A DNA stretch of 64,000 nt from positions 558,001 through 622,000 of the forward strand of contig NZ_JANAVO010000001.1 of NCBI RefSeq assembly GCF_024213555.1, given 5' to 3'. How positions within the stretch are numbered: the first letter of the stretch is position 1; each line of letters opens with the position of its first letter. A model generated the notes under the pieces. The model did no database searches, had not been told where the DNA came from, and saw nothing but the letters and a program-made list of their open reading frames with translations. This DNA comes from Allokutzneria sp. A3M-2-11 16 (lineage in GTDB: Bacteria > Actinomycetota > Actinomycetes > Mycobacteriales > Pseudonocardiaceae). Shown one piece after another: positions 50,423-57,949 of the stretch. The position numbers and the translations under genes were made by a program.

Positions 50423-50942
50423 GGTTTACGCCAACGCGTGGATGACCGTTCGCGAGGACGGCATCCTCCGCGCGGACGGGTCGCGCGGGATCTACGGCGT
50501 GGTGGACAAGCCCCAGTACGCGCTGGTCGTCCCGCTGGACGGGGACCGGCTGCACCTGGTCGAGCAGTACCGCTACGCCCTCAACCTGCGCCGGTGGGAG
50601 TTCCCGCAGGGCACCGCTCCGGAGCGGGCCGAGAGCGAGCCCGGCGAGCTGGCCGCGCGGGAGCTGCGCGAGGAGACCGGTCTGCGCGCGGGGAGGATGA
50701 CCGACCTCGGCCTGCTCGACGTGGCGCCCGGCATGTCCAGCCAGCGCGGCCGCGTCTTCCTGGCGACCGAACTGGAACAGGGCGAGCCGGAGCGCGAGCA
50801 CGAGGAGCAGGACATGCGCACCGCGTGGTTCACCCGCGCCGAGTTCGAGGCGATGATCGCCAAGGGCGAGATCACCGACGCGCAGTCACTGGCCGCCTAC
50901 ACCCTCCTGCTCCTGCACGAGCGGAACTCCGTGGACGCCTGA
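50391..50942 (+). CDS. Nudix hydrolase (ADP-ribose pyrophosphatase-like)
   Basis: 183 residues. The Nudix box G-x5-E-x7-REUxEExGU is complete within GTAPERAESEPGELAARE followed by LREETGL. N-terminal ALVVPLDGDRLHLVEQYRYA and RRWEFPQG resemble ADP-sugar pyrophosphatases. Cytoplasmic; hydrolyses a nucleoside diphosphate linked to an unknown group. Start overlaps the permease by 32 bases. Confidence 0.92.
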   Translation: METVQKLDSREVYANAWMTVREDGILRADGSRGIYGVVDKPQYALVVPLDGDRLHLVEQYRYALNLRRWEFPQGTAPERAESEPGELAARELREETGLRAGRMTDLGLLDVAPGMSSQRGRVFLATELEQGEPEREHEEQDMRTAWFTRAEFEAMIAKGEITDAQSLAAYTLLLLHERNSVDA

Positions 50943-50963
50943 GCCACCCGCGGCCGCCAACGT

Positions 50964-51012
50964 ACCCAATGTGGCATTCGTTACGTCTAGCGAAACAAAT
51001 GCCACATTGGGT
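50964..51012. repeat. Family 2 palindromic repeat (copy 2c)
   Basis: ACCCAATGTGGCATTCG...CAAATGCCACATTGGGT around the centre GTTACGTCTAGCGAAAC. Differs from copy 2b by a handful of bases. Two GCGGCCGC octamers flank it (50950-50957 and 51019-51026), extending the dyad. It lies between the convergent Nudix and isopropylmalate-type dehydrogenase genes; the remaining 140 bases of the gap show no gene. Confidence 0.92.
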
Positions 51013-51155
51013 CCACAAGCGGCCGCTGCGGGTGAGTGGATATCCGCCCAGGGCGTACTGGCAGCTTGGCGTTCGTTCGCGTCACGGGTGATGCTGGAAT
51101 CGGGGGGTTCCCCGGAGCGGGCGAAAGCCACCCTCGCCTGCCACGGGGGATCTCG

Positions 51156-52220
51156 TCATCCGGCGCGCACGGCCCGCATGATCGCGGTGCCCAGCTCTTC
51201 GGTGGTCGAGGTGCCGCCGAGGTCCGGGGTGGCCACCTCGCCCGCGGCGAGAACCGTATCGACGGCGGCGCGAACCGCTTGTGCCGCAACGGTTTCTCCC
51301 AGGTGCTCCAGCATCATCGCGCCCGCGAGGACCTGGGCGACCGGGTTGGCGATGCCCTGGCCCGCGATGTCGGGAGCGCTGCCGTGCACCGCCTCGAACA
51401 TCGACGGGTGCTCGCCGGGCGGGTTGATGTTGCCGGACGGGGCCATGCCGAGGCCGCCGGTCACCGCCGCCGCGAGGTCGCTGAGGATGTCGCCGAAGAG
51501 GTTGGACGCCACGACCACGTCCAGCCGCTCCGGGTGCTGGACCATCCGCGCCGCCAACGCGTCCACGTGGCACTGCTCGCTCTTGACGTCCGGGTACTCC
51601 GCGGCGATCTCGGCGAAGATCTCGTCCCAGTACGGCATGGAGTGGATCAGGCCGTTGGACTTGGTCGCGGAACAGAGCCCGCCGCCGCGCTCGCGCGCCA
51701 ACTCGAAGGCGTAGCGGATGATCCGTTCCACGCCGACGCGGGTGAACACCGACTCCTGGAGCACGAACTCGCCAGGCTGACCGGCGTTGTGGCGGCCGCC
51801 GATGGCGGAGTACTCGCCCTCGGAGTTCTCCCGGACGATCACCATCTCCAGCTCTTCCGCGGAGCGGCCGTGCAGCACCGACGACGTTCCGGGGAGCAGC
51901 CGGACCGGGCGCAGGTTGACGTACTGGGCGAAGGCCCTGCGAACCGGGATCAGCAGTCCCCACAGGGAAACGTGGTCCGGGACACCGGGGAAGCCGACCG
52001 CGCCGAGGAAGATCCCGTCGAAGCGCGAAAGCTGCTCGATCCCGTCCTCCGGCATCATCGCGCCGGTCTTCGCGTAGCGCTCGCAGCTCCAGTCGAACTC
52101 CGTCCACTGTAGACGGAAGCCGGACGATGAGGCGGCCCGGTCGAGCACCCTGCGGGCCTCGACCGTGACGTCGACGCCGATGCCGTCGCCGGGGATCGAG
52201 GCGATCTCGTAGGTCTTCAC
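51156..52220 (-). CDS. Tartrate/D-malate/3-isopropylmalate-type dehydrogenase
   Basis: 354 residues of the beta-decarboxylating dehydrogenase family: IPGDGIGVDVTVEA, IVRENSEGEYSAIGG, KSNGLIHSMPYWDEIF, NLFGDILSDLAA and EAVHGSAPDIAGQGIANP. LeuB needs a different substrate loop; the sequence LWGLLIPVRRAFAQYVNLRP fits tartrate or D-malate dehydrogenases (DmlA/TtuC type). NAD- and divalent-metal-dependent oxidation of a 2-hydroxy dicarboxylate. Start overlaps the ALDH stop by four bases (52217-52220), so they are one transcription unit in the GntR cluster. Confidence 0.9.
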   Translation of the reverse strand: MKTYEIASIPGDGIGVDVTVEARRVLDRAASSSGFRLQWTEFDWSCERYAKTGAMMPEDGIEQLSRFDGIFLGAVGFPGVPDHVSLWGLLIPVRRAFAQYVNLRPVRLLPGTSSVLHGRSAEELEMVIVRENSEGEYSAIGGRHNAGQPGEFVLQESVFTRVGVERIIRYAFELARERGGGLCSATKSNGLIHSMPYWDEIFAEIAAEYPDVKSEQCHVDALAARMVQHPERLDVVVASNLFGDILSDLAAAVTGGLGMAPSGNINPPGEHPSMFEAVHGSAPDIAGQGIANPVAQVLAGAMMLEHLGETVAAQAVRAAVDTVLAAGEVATPDLGGTSTTEELGTAIMRAVRAG

Positions 52221-53680
52221 AGGCTCACCGCGATGTACTTGGTCTCCAGGAACTCTTCGATGCCAACGGTTCCACCCTCGCGGCCGAGACCGGACTGCTT
52301 GATCCCGCCGAACGGCGCCGCCGGGTTGGACACGATGCCCTGGTTCAGGCCGATCATCCCGGCCTCAAGCCGTTCCGAGACGCGGAGCGCGCGCTTCACA
52401 TCGCTGGTGTAGAGGTAGGAGACGAGTCCGTACTCCGTGTCGTTGGCCGCGGCGAGCGCCTCGTCCTCGGTGTCGAAGACGGAAATCGGCGCCACAGGGC
52501 CGAAAATCTCCTCGTCGGACATCCGCGCGTCGCGTGGAACGTCGGTGAGGACGGTCGCCGGGTAGAAGTTTCCCGGACCGTCCACTTCGGACCCTCCGGT
52601 GAGCACCTTCGCGCCACGGTCGACCGCGTCCTTGACCAGCTCGCTGACCTTGCGCACCGCGGCGTCGTCGATCAGCGGACCGACCACGACGTCGTTCTCC
52701 GTGCCACGGCCCATCTTCAGCGACGCCATGCGCTCGGTCAGCCTGCGCGCGAACTCGTCGTAGACCCCGCGCTGCACGTAGAACCGGTTCGCCGCCGTGC
52801 ACGCCTCGCCGATGTTGCGCATCTTGGCCTGCATCGCGCCGTCCACCGCGGCGTCGAGGTCGGCGTCGTCGAAGACCAGGAACGGCGCGTTGCCGCCGAG
52901 TTCCATCGACGTGCGCAGTACCTTTTCCGCGCACTGCTCAAGGAGTTTGCGGCCGACACCGGTCGATCCGGTGAAGGAGAGCTTGCGCGCGCGGCCGTCG
53001 CGGATCAGCGGCTCCATCACCCCGCCCGCGTCCTTCGTGGTGATCACGTTGAGCACGCCGTCGGGCAGGCCCGCCTCGGTCAGGATGCCCGCGAGGGCGA
53101 GCATGGACAGCGGGGTCTGCGCCGCGGGCTTGATCACCGTGGTGCAGCCCGCCGCGATCGCCGGGCCGATCTTGCGCCCGCCCATGGCCATCGGGAAGTT
53201 CCACGGCGTGATCAACAGGGTCGGTCCGACCGGCTGCTTGGTGACGAGGAAACGGCCGCTTCCGTTGGGCGCCACGGCATAGCCGCCGTCGACGCGCACG
53301 GCCTCCTCGGCGAACCAGCGGAAGAACTCGGCGGCGTAGGCGACCTCGCCGCGCGCCTCGGCCAGCGGCTTGCCCATCTCCAGCGTCATCAGCAACGCGA
53401 GTTCTTCGTTGCGCGCCAAGAGGATCTCGTAGGCGCGGCGCAGGATCTCCCCGCGTTCGCGCGGCGGCATCGCGGCGAAGCCGGGCTGTGCGGCCACGGC
53501 CGCGTCCAGCGCCGCCCTGCCGTCCGCCGGGGAGGCGTCGGCGACGTCGCAGAGCCGTTGTCCCGTCGAGGGATCGAGCACGGCGAAGGTCTTCCCGTCC
53601 TTGGCCGCGACCCACTTGCCGCCGATGAACAGCTCCTTCGCGACCGCGTCGACCACGCCGCTCTCGCTGATCTCAGACAT
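52217..53680 (-). CDS. NAD(P)-dependent semialdehyde dehydrogenase (GabD-like)
   Basis: 487 residues. PWNFPMAMGGRKIGPAIAAG, KPAAQTPLSMLAL, FTGSTGVGRKL, catalytic Glu in ELGGNAPFLVF and catalytic Cys in GEACTAANRFY, all typical of succinate-semialdehyde dehydrogenase GabD. Together with the divergent aminotransferase it would oxidise a semialdehyde produced by transamination of an omega-amino acid. A GntR operator lies 55 bases upstream. It could equally act on 2-oxoglutarate semialdehyde from the hydroxyproline pathway. Confidence 0.9.
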   Translation of the reverse strand: MSEISESGVVDAVAKELFIGGKWVAAKDGKTFAVLDPSTGQRLCDVADASPADGRAALDAAVAAQPGFAAMPPRERGEILRRAYEILLARNEELALLMTLEMGKPLAEARGEVAYAAEFFRWFAEEAVRVDGGYAVAPNGSGRFLVTKQPVGPTLLITPWNFPMAMGGRKIGPAIAAGCTTVIKPAAQTPLSMLALAGILTEAGLPDGVLNVITTKDAGGVMEPLIRDGRARKLSFTGSTGVGRKLLEQCAEKVLRTSMELGGNAPFLVFDDADLDAAVDGAMQAKMRNIGEACTAANRFYVQRGVYDEFARRLTERMASLKMGRGTENDVVVGPLIDDAAVRKVSELVKDAVDRGAKVLTGGSEVDGPGNFYPATVLTDVPRDARMSDEEIFGPVAPISVFDTEDEALAAANDTEYGLVSYLYTSDVKRALRVSERLEAGMIGLNQGIVSNPAAPFGGIKQSGLGREGGTVGIEEFLETKYIAVSL

Positions 53681-53734
53681 CCCGCTCCTCGCCGATGGCG
53701 TTCATTGCGTCGGTGCGCACCCCATGCTACGAAT

Positions 53735-53746
53735 ATTGTCGACAAT
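53735..53746. promoter_or_regulatory. GntR operator 1 (perfect palindrome)
   Basis: ATTGTCGACAAT, a perfect 12-base palindrome in the 97-base gap between the divergent GabD-like and aminotransferase genes. The TTGTnnACAA core is the type bound by FCD-domain GntR regulators, and the same core occurs at two other promoters of the cluster that encodes such a regulator. Confidence 0.75.
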
Positions 53747-53777
53747 CTACAACACCCCTCGTTCGTCAGGAGTGTTC

Positions 53778-55046
53778 ATGGCCAAGCTTTCCCCGGTGCT
53801 CAAGCAGGCAACCCCGGTCGTCGTCGATCGCGGTGAGGGCGTCTACCTCTACGACACCACCGGCAGGCGCAACCTCGACTTCACCGCGGGCATCGGCGTG
53901 ACCAGCACCGGGCACTGCCACCCGCGCGTGGTCGCCGCCGCCCAGGAGCAGATCGGCAAGCTGATCCACGGCCAGTACACGACCGTGATGCACAAGCCGA
54001 TGCTCGACCTCACCGAGAAGCTGGGCGAGGTGCTGCCGCCCGGCCTGGACTCGCTGTTCTTCTCCAACTCCGGCAGCGAGGGCATCGAGGCGGCGCTGCG
54101 GCTGGCGCGCCAGGCCACCGGGCGCCCGAATGTCGTTGTGTTCCAAGGGGGTTTCCACGGCAGGACGGTGGCCGCGGCGACCATGACCACCTCCGGGACG
54201 CGGTTCAGCGCGGGCTTCTCGCCGTTGATGGGCGGAGTGCACGTGGCGCCCTTCCCCAACGCCTACCGCTACGGGTGGGACGTCGAGACCGCGACGAAGT
54301 TCGCGCTGCGCGAGCTGGACTACCTCTTCGCCACGGTCACCGCGCCGAACGAGACCGCCGCGTTCTTCATCGAGCCGGTGCTCGGCGAAGGCGGCTACGT
54401 GCCCGCGAACACCGAGTTCTTCGCGGGGCTGCGCGAGCGCGCCGACCGGCACGGCATCCTGCTGGTGCTCGACGAGGTGCAGACCGGGTTCGGCCGCACC
54501 GGGAAGTTCTGGGGGCACGACCACTTCGACGTGCGGCCGGACATCGTGGTGATCGCGAAGGGCCTCGCGAGCGGATTCCCGCTCTCCGGCATCGCGGCCT
54601 CGACCGAGCTGATGAGCAAGGCCTGGCCCGGCTCGCAGGGCGGAACCTACGGCGGCAACGCGGTTTCCTGCGCCGCGGCGGCGGAAACGCTCAGCGTGAT
54701 CAAGGACGAGGGACTGGTCGAGAACGCGGCCGCGCGGGGTGAGCAGCTGCTCGCGGGCGCGCGGTTGATCGCGGACAAGACGCCGCAGATCGGTGACGTG
54801 CGCGGGTTGGGGCTGCTGGTGGGCTCCGAGTTCACCACCGCCGACGGCGAGCCCGACAACGCCACCGCTCAGGCGGCGCAGAAGGCAGCGGCCGAGCGCG
54901 GGTTGCTGTTGCTGACCTGCGGCGCGCACATGAACGTGGTGCGGATGATCCCGCCGCTGATCGTCACCGCCGAGCAGATCGACGAGGGCCTGGAGATCTG
55001 GGCCGAGGCCGTCGCGTCCGTCACCGCGTCCGTCACGAAGAGCTGA
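53778..55046 (+). CDS. Class III PLP-dependent aminotransferase (GabT/aspartate-aminotransferase-family)
   Basis: 422 residues. PLP-binding features: SGSEGIEAALRLARQATGRP, GGFHGRTVAAATMTTSG, LVLDEVQTGFGRTGKFW and the Schiff-base Lys in VVIAKGLASGFPLSG. Transfers the omega-amino group of GABA or a similar amino acid to a keto acid. ATG 53778 fits the family start; the open frame upstream crosses the operator. Divergent from the semialdehyde dehydrogenase and 11 bases ahead of the DUF3830 gene. Confidence 0.9.
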   Translation: MAKLSPVLKQATPVVVDRGEGVYLYDTTGRRNLDFTAGIGVTSTGHCHPRVVAAAQEQIGKLIHGQYTTVMHKPMLDLTEKLGEVLPPGLDSLFFSNSGSEGIEAALRLARQATGRPNVVVFQGGFHGRTVAAATMTTSGTRFSAGFSPLMGGVHVAPFPNAYRYGWDVETATKFALRELDYLFATVTAPNETAAFFIEPVLGEGGYVPANTEFFAGLRERADRHGILLVLDEVQTGFGRTGKFWGHDHFDVRPDIVVIAKGLASGFPLSGIAASTELMSKAWPGSQGGTYGGNAVSCAAAAETLSVIKDEGLVENAAARGEQLLAGARLIADKTPQIGDVRGLGLLVGSEFTTADGEPDNATAQAAQKAAAERGLLLLTCGAHMNVVRMIPPLIVTAEQIDEGLEIWAEAVASVTASVTKS

Positions 55047-55057
55047 GGGGATTCGAA

Positions 55058-55558
55058 GTGGCTCGCTACATCACCATCACCCTGGACAAGCGCGGGGTGT
55101 CCTGCCGCGCCCGCCTGCTCGACGCGGAGGCGCCGCGCACCTGCAAGGCCGTGTGGGACGCGCTGCCGCAGAGCGGGTCGGCCTACCACGCCAAGTACGC
55201 CCGCAACGAGGTGTACACGTTGGTCCCGCCGTTCGCGAACCCCAAGCCCGGCCGGGAAAACCCCACCGTGACGCCGATTCCCGGCGATGTCGTGTACTTC
55301 GGCTTCGAGGCGTGGGAGATCGGCAACCCGGCCTACGGCTACGAGGAGGCCAGCGAGGCGCACAGCGATCAGGGCGCCACCGATCTGGCGATCTTCTACG
55401 GCCGCAACAACCTGCTGATCAACGGCGACGCGGGCTGGGTGCCCGGCAACGTCTTCGCCACCATCGAGGAGGGCCTCGACGAGATCGCCGCCGCCTCCCA
55501 GGACCTGTGGCTGCGCGGTGTCGAAGGCGAAACCCTCTCCTTCGCCCGCGCCGACTAA
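55058..55558 (+). CDS. DUF3830 family protein (cyclophilin-like fold)
   Basis: 166 residues. ITITLDKRGVSCRARLLDAE, CKAVWDALPQSGSAYHAKYA and PIPGDVVYFGFEAWEIG are the DUF3830 signature blocks. The family has a cyclophilin-like barrel and unknown activity; I know it mainly from catabolic clusters with racemase-like and amidase genes, as here. Start GTG 55058 with GAGGGGATT upstream. Second gene after the aminotransferase, so it belongs to the same unit. Confidence 0.85.
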   Translation: MARYITITLDKRGVSCRARLLDAEAPRTCKAVWDALPQSGSAYHAKYARNEVYTLVPPFANPKPGRENPTVTPIPGDVVYFGFEAWEIGNPAYGYEEASEAHSDQGATDLAIFYGRNNLLINGDAGWVPGNVFATIEEGLDEIAAASQDLWLRGVEGETLSFARAD

Positions 55559-55604
55559 CCCCTGCTCCGCACCCAGCCAATGACGCGTTTGGTGCGTTAG
55601 AAGG

Positions 55605-55686
55605 CCCTGAATGAGTCATTGGGGGAGTTCAGTGCCCTCAATGACTCATTCAGGGCACTCAAGTACCTCAATGACTCATTCAGGGC
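55605..55686. repeat. Family 3 repeat cluster (copy 3c)
   Basis: Units CCCTGAATGAGTCATTGGGGG (55605), CCCTCAATGACTCATTCAGG (55635), CCTCAATGACTCATTCAGGG (55666), spaced 30 and 31 bases; a degenerate unit (CCAATGACGCGTTTGG) precedes them near 55578. The spacer reads CACTCAAGTACC. It lies between convergent genes and ends one base before the GntR stop codon. Confidence 0.9.
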
Positions 55687-55687
55687 G

Positions 55688-56374
55688 TTAGGGAGCTGCG
55701 GTGGCGTGGAGGCTCGTGCCGGGGGCGAGGCGTTGGACGGCGTCCTCCATGTGCGCCTCCAGCAAGGAGAGGACGAGCGCCTCGTCGCCGGAGCGGATCG
55801 CCTGGATGATCTGGTTGTGCTCGCCGACGCGTTCCTCGACGGCCTGGTAGGTGCGCTGTAGCTCGGCGAGGCACATCCGCGTCTCGATCAGCAGCGTCCG
55901 CGCCATCCGGATCAGCCGCGGGCTGCCGGAGGCGGCGATCAGCGCCTCGTGGAACTTCAGGTCGGCGTCCGACAGCGCGGTCGGGTCGTCGTCATCGGCG
56001 GCGGCCGCCATCGCGCGCACGGTCTCGTCCAGTGCCGCAGCGGCGATCTCCCGGTTGTCGCCGCGCATGATGCGGATGACCGCGGCGCGCTCGATCGCCG
56101 ACCGCGCCGAGTAGATGTCGTAGACGTCGGTGGGGCCCAGGTCGATCACGAACAGCCCGCGGTGCCGTTCCGCGCGCAGCAGGCCCTCGGAGACCAGCCG
56201 CTGCATCGCCTCGCGCAGCGGTCCGCGGGAGACCTGGAACCGGGACGCCAGCTCGGTCTCACCGAGTTGTGTGCCGGGCGGCAGGGAGCCGTACATGATC
56301 GCGTCGCGGAGCTGCCGCGCGATGATCTCGGCGGTGGACTCCCGGCTGACCGGTTCGATGTCCGGCAGCGCCAT
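55688..56374 (-). CDS. GntR-family (FCD/VanR subfamily) transcriptional regulator
   Basis: 228 residues. N-terminal winged helix (IARQLRDAIMYGSLPPGTQL, then ASRFQVSRGPLREAMQRLVS) and an all-helical FCD effector domain with metal-binding His in DLKFHEALI, VEERVGEHNQII and LLEAHMEDAV. It is last in an operon of two AMDase-like genes, with ATGA overlap, and its expected operator (TTGTnnACAA) is found at three promoters of the surrounding cluster, so it almost certainly governs it. The effector is unknown. Confidence 0.93.
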   Translation of the reverse strand: MALPDIEPVSRESTAEIIARQLRDAIMYGSLPPGTQLGETELASRFQVSRGPLREAMQRLVSEGLLRAERHRGLFVIDLGPTDVYDIYSARSAIERAAVIRIMRGDNREIAAAALDETVRAMAAAADDDDPTALSDADLKFHEALIAASGSPRLIRMARTLLIETRMCLAELQRTYQAVEERVGEHNQIIQAIRSGDEALVLSLLEAHMEDAVQRLAPGTSLHATAAP

Positions 56375-57093
56375 CACGCACCTCCTGTGCGGAAGAGTGT
56401 GCCGAGTGCGTCGGTCCTGGGGTGCGCGCCGACCAGCCGCAGGCCCTCCCACACTGTCACCTGGTTCGCGGTCAGCACGGGCTTGCCGAGCCGCTTCTCG
56501 ATCTCGTCGACCACGTCGAGCGTGCGCATCGCGGTGTCCGGCACCAGGACCGCGTCGGCGTCGGGGTGGTCGTGCGCCACCGCGAACTCGATCACCGCCG
56601 CCGGGCTCAGCCTGCCGACCTCGGCGGCGGTGTCGATGTCCGCGCTCGCCATGGACACGACCTCGATCCCGCCCGCGCCGAGGAACTCCATGAAGAACGC
56701 GGCCACGTCGGCCGGGTAGCTCGCGGCGACGGATACCTTGCGGAGCCCAAGCACCAGTGCCGCGTTGACGAACGCGAAAGACGTGCTGGAAGCCGGTTTC
56801 CCCGCCGCCGCGGCCAGTTTCGCGACCTGGTCGGCGGCGCCGTCCCACCGGTAGACGAAGCTCCCGCTGGTGCACGCCCACACCACCGCGTCGGGCTCGT
56901 GCTTGCCGAGCAGCCGCGCGCCCTCGGCGAGCCGTTCCGGGCTGCCGAGGTCCAGCAGCTCGGGCACCGCGTGCAGGTCCGTGCCGTAGATGTGCTCGAC
57001 CGGGAGCCGCACGTCGCCGCCGAGCAGCTCCGCCGCGAACGGGTACTCGTCCTCCACCGCGTGGTCGGGGTAGATGAAGCCGATCGTCGGCAT
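56374..57093 (-). CDS. Asp/Glu racemase-superfamily enzyme (arylmalonate decarboxylase/maleate isomerase-like), one catalytic Cys
   Basis: 239 residues. IGFIYPDHAVEDEYPFAAEL at the N-terminus is typical of the group. The first active-site Cys is present (WACTSGSFVYR), but the second position, Cys in two-cysteine isomerases and racemases, reads VLVPDTAMRTLDV and has Asp. A single-Cys enzyme of this fold would be expected to decarboxylate or do something other than 1,1-proton transfer, though family rules are not strict about which Cys is kept. Paralogue of the next gene; GntR operator 2 lies just upstream. Confidence 0.85.
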   Translation of the reverse strand: MPTIGFIYPDHAVEDEYPFAAELLGGDVRLPVEHIYGTDLHAVPELLDLGSPERLAEGARLLGKHEPDAVVWACTSGSFVYRWDGAADQVAKLAAAAGKPASSTSFAFVNAALVLGLRKVSVAASYPADVAAFFMEFLGAGGIEVVSMASADIDTAAEVGRLSPAAVIEFAVAHDHPDADAVLVPDTAMRTLDVVDEIEKRLGKPVLTANQVTVWEGLRLVGAHPRTDALGTLFRTGGA

Positions 57094-57110
57094 CGCGGGT
57101 CCTCCAACAG

Positions 57111-57122
57111 GTTGTCGACAAT
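57111..57122. promoter_or_regulatory. GntR operator 2
   Basis: GTTGTCGACAAT, matching the perfect operator in 11 of 12 bases, within a near-palindrome AGGTTGTCGACAATCCT. It sits in the 30-base gap between the two AMDase-like genes, 17 bases before the start of the downstream one, and implies a second, internal promoter for that gene and gntR. Confidence 0.7.
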
Positions 57123-57123
57123 C

Positions 57124-57864
57124 CTAAGTGACTTCGCGGAGCCAGCCTCCCGGCCCCACGATGGGCAGCCGCATCCGTTGCAGGCAGGCCCACATGGTCA
57201 GCTGGTTGGCGGTCAGCACCGGCTTGCCGAGCCTGCGCTCCAGCGGCTCGATCAGGTCGTAGGTGGGCAGGTTGGTGCAGCTGACGAAGATCGCCTCGGC
57301 CTCGGGGTGGTTCGCGGCGAGGATGCGTTCGGCGATGGTGCGGTAGCCGACCTTCCAGATGCCGCCGCCGAGCCCGAGGTAGTCGCTGGAGACCGTGCGC
57401 ACGCCCAGCTCGGTGAGGAACGACTGCAGGCTCTTCGTCAGGTCCTCGTCGTACGGGGTGATCACCGAGACCGACCGCAGGTCCAGCTGTTGCAGCACCT
57501 CCGCGAGCGCGCCCGAGGTGGTCACGGCGTCCGGGGCGCCCGCGTCGCAGATCGCCTTGCACAGCGAGCGCTCGTAGTCCACGCCGTTGACGAAGCTGCC
57601 GGAGGTGCACAGGTAGGCGACGACCTCGGGTTCGACGTGCAGCACGTCCCTGGTGGCCGCGGCGAGGTGGGCGCTGTTGCTGACCAGCCTGGCCATCTCC
57701 ATGCTGACCGGCACCGGCTCGTACGGGGTGCGGGCCAGGTGCAGGGAGACCTCCATCGGCACCCACCGCCACAGCTCCCGCTCCAGCGCCAGGTCGAACG
57801 GGGCGATCACGCCGATCCCGCGCTGGGCGAGCGGTCCGTCGAACTCCAAGAGATCCAAATCCAA
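57124..57864 (-). CDS. Asp/Glu racemase-superfamily enzyme (maleate isomerase-like), both catalytic Cys
   Basis: 246 residues from TTG 57864 (GGGAG seven bases upstream). Both active-site cysteines are present: VAYLCTSGSFVNGVDY and AIFVSCTNLPTYDLIE, the pattern of maleate cis-trans isomerase and related racemases. An alternative TTG at 57921 would place the start inside GntR operator 3, which I think unlikely. First gene of the three-gene operon ending in gntR. Confidence 0.85.
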   Translation of the reverse strand: MDLDLLEFDGPLAQRGIGVIAPFDLALERELWRWVPMEVSLHLARTPYEPVPVSMEMARLVSNSAHLAAATRDVLHVEPEVVAYLCTSGSFVNGVDYERSLCKAICDAGAPDAVTTSGALAEVLQQLDLRSVSVITPYDEDLTKSLQSFLTELGVRTVSSDYLGLGGGIWKVGYRTIAERILAANHPEAEAIFVSCTNLPTYDLIEPLERRLGKPVLTANQLTMWACLQRMRLPIVGPGGWLREVT

Positions 57865-57910
57865 GGCTGGGCTCCCAGGGTGAGGAGTGGCCTCCGGGGT
57901 GACTCCTCGG

Positions 57911-57922
57911 ATTGTTGACAAT
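57911..57922. promoter_or_regulatory. GntR operator 3
   Basis: ATTGTTGACAAT, one base from the perfect operator. It lies between the AMDase-like operon and the divergent 2-hydroxyacid dehydrogenase/amidase operon, 27 bases before the latter's GTG start, so it can control both directions. Confidence 0.72.
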
Positions 57923-57949
57923 CATACGAACGACTCATAGCGTGTCAAC

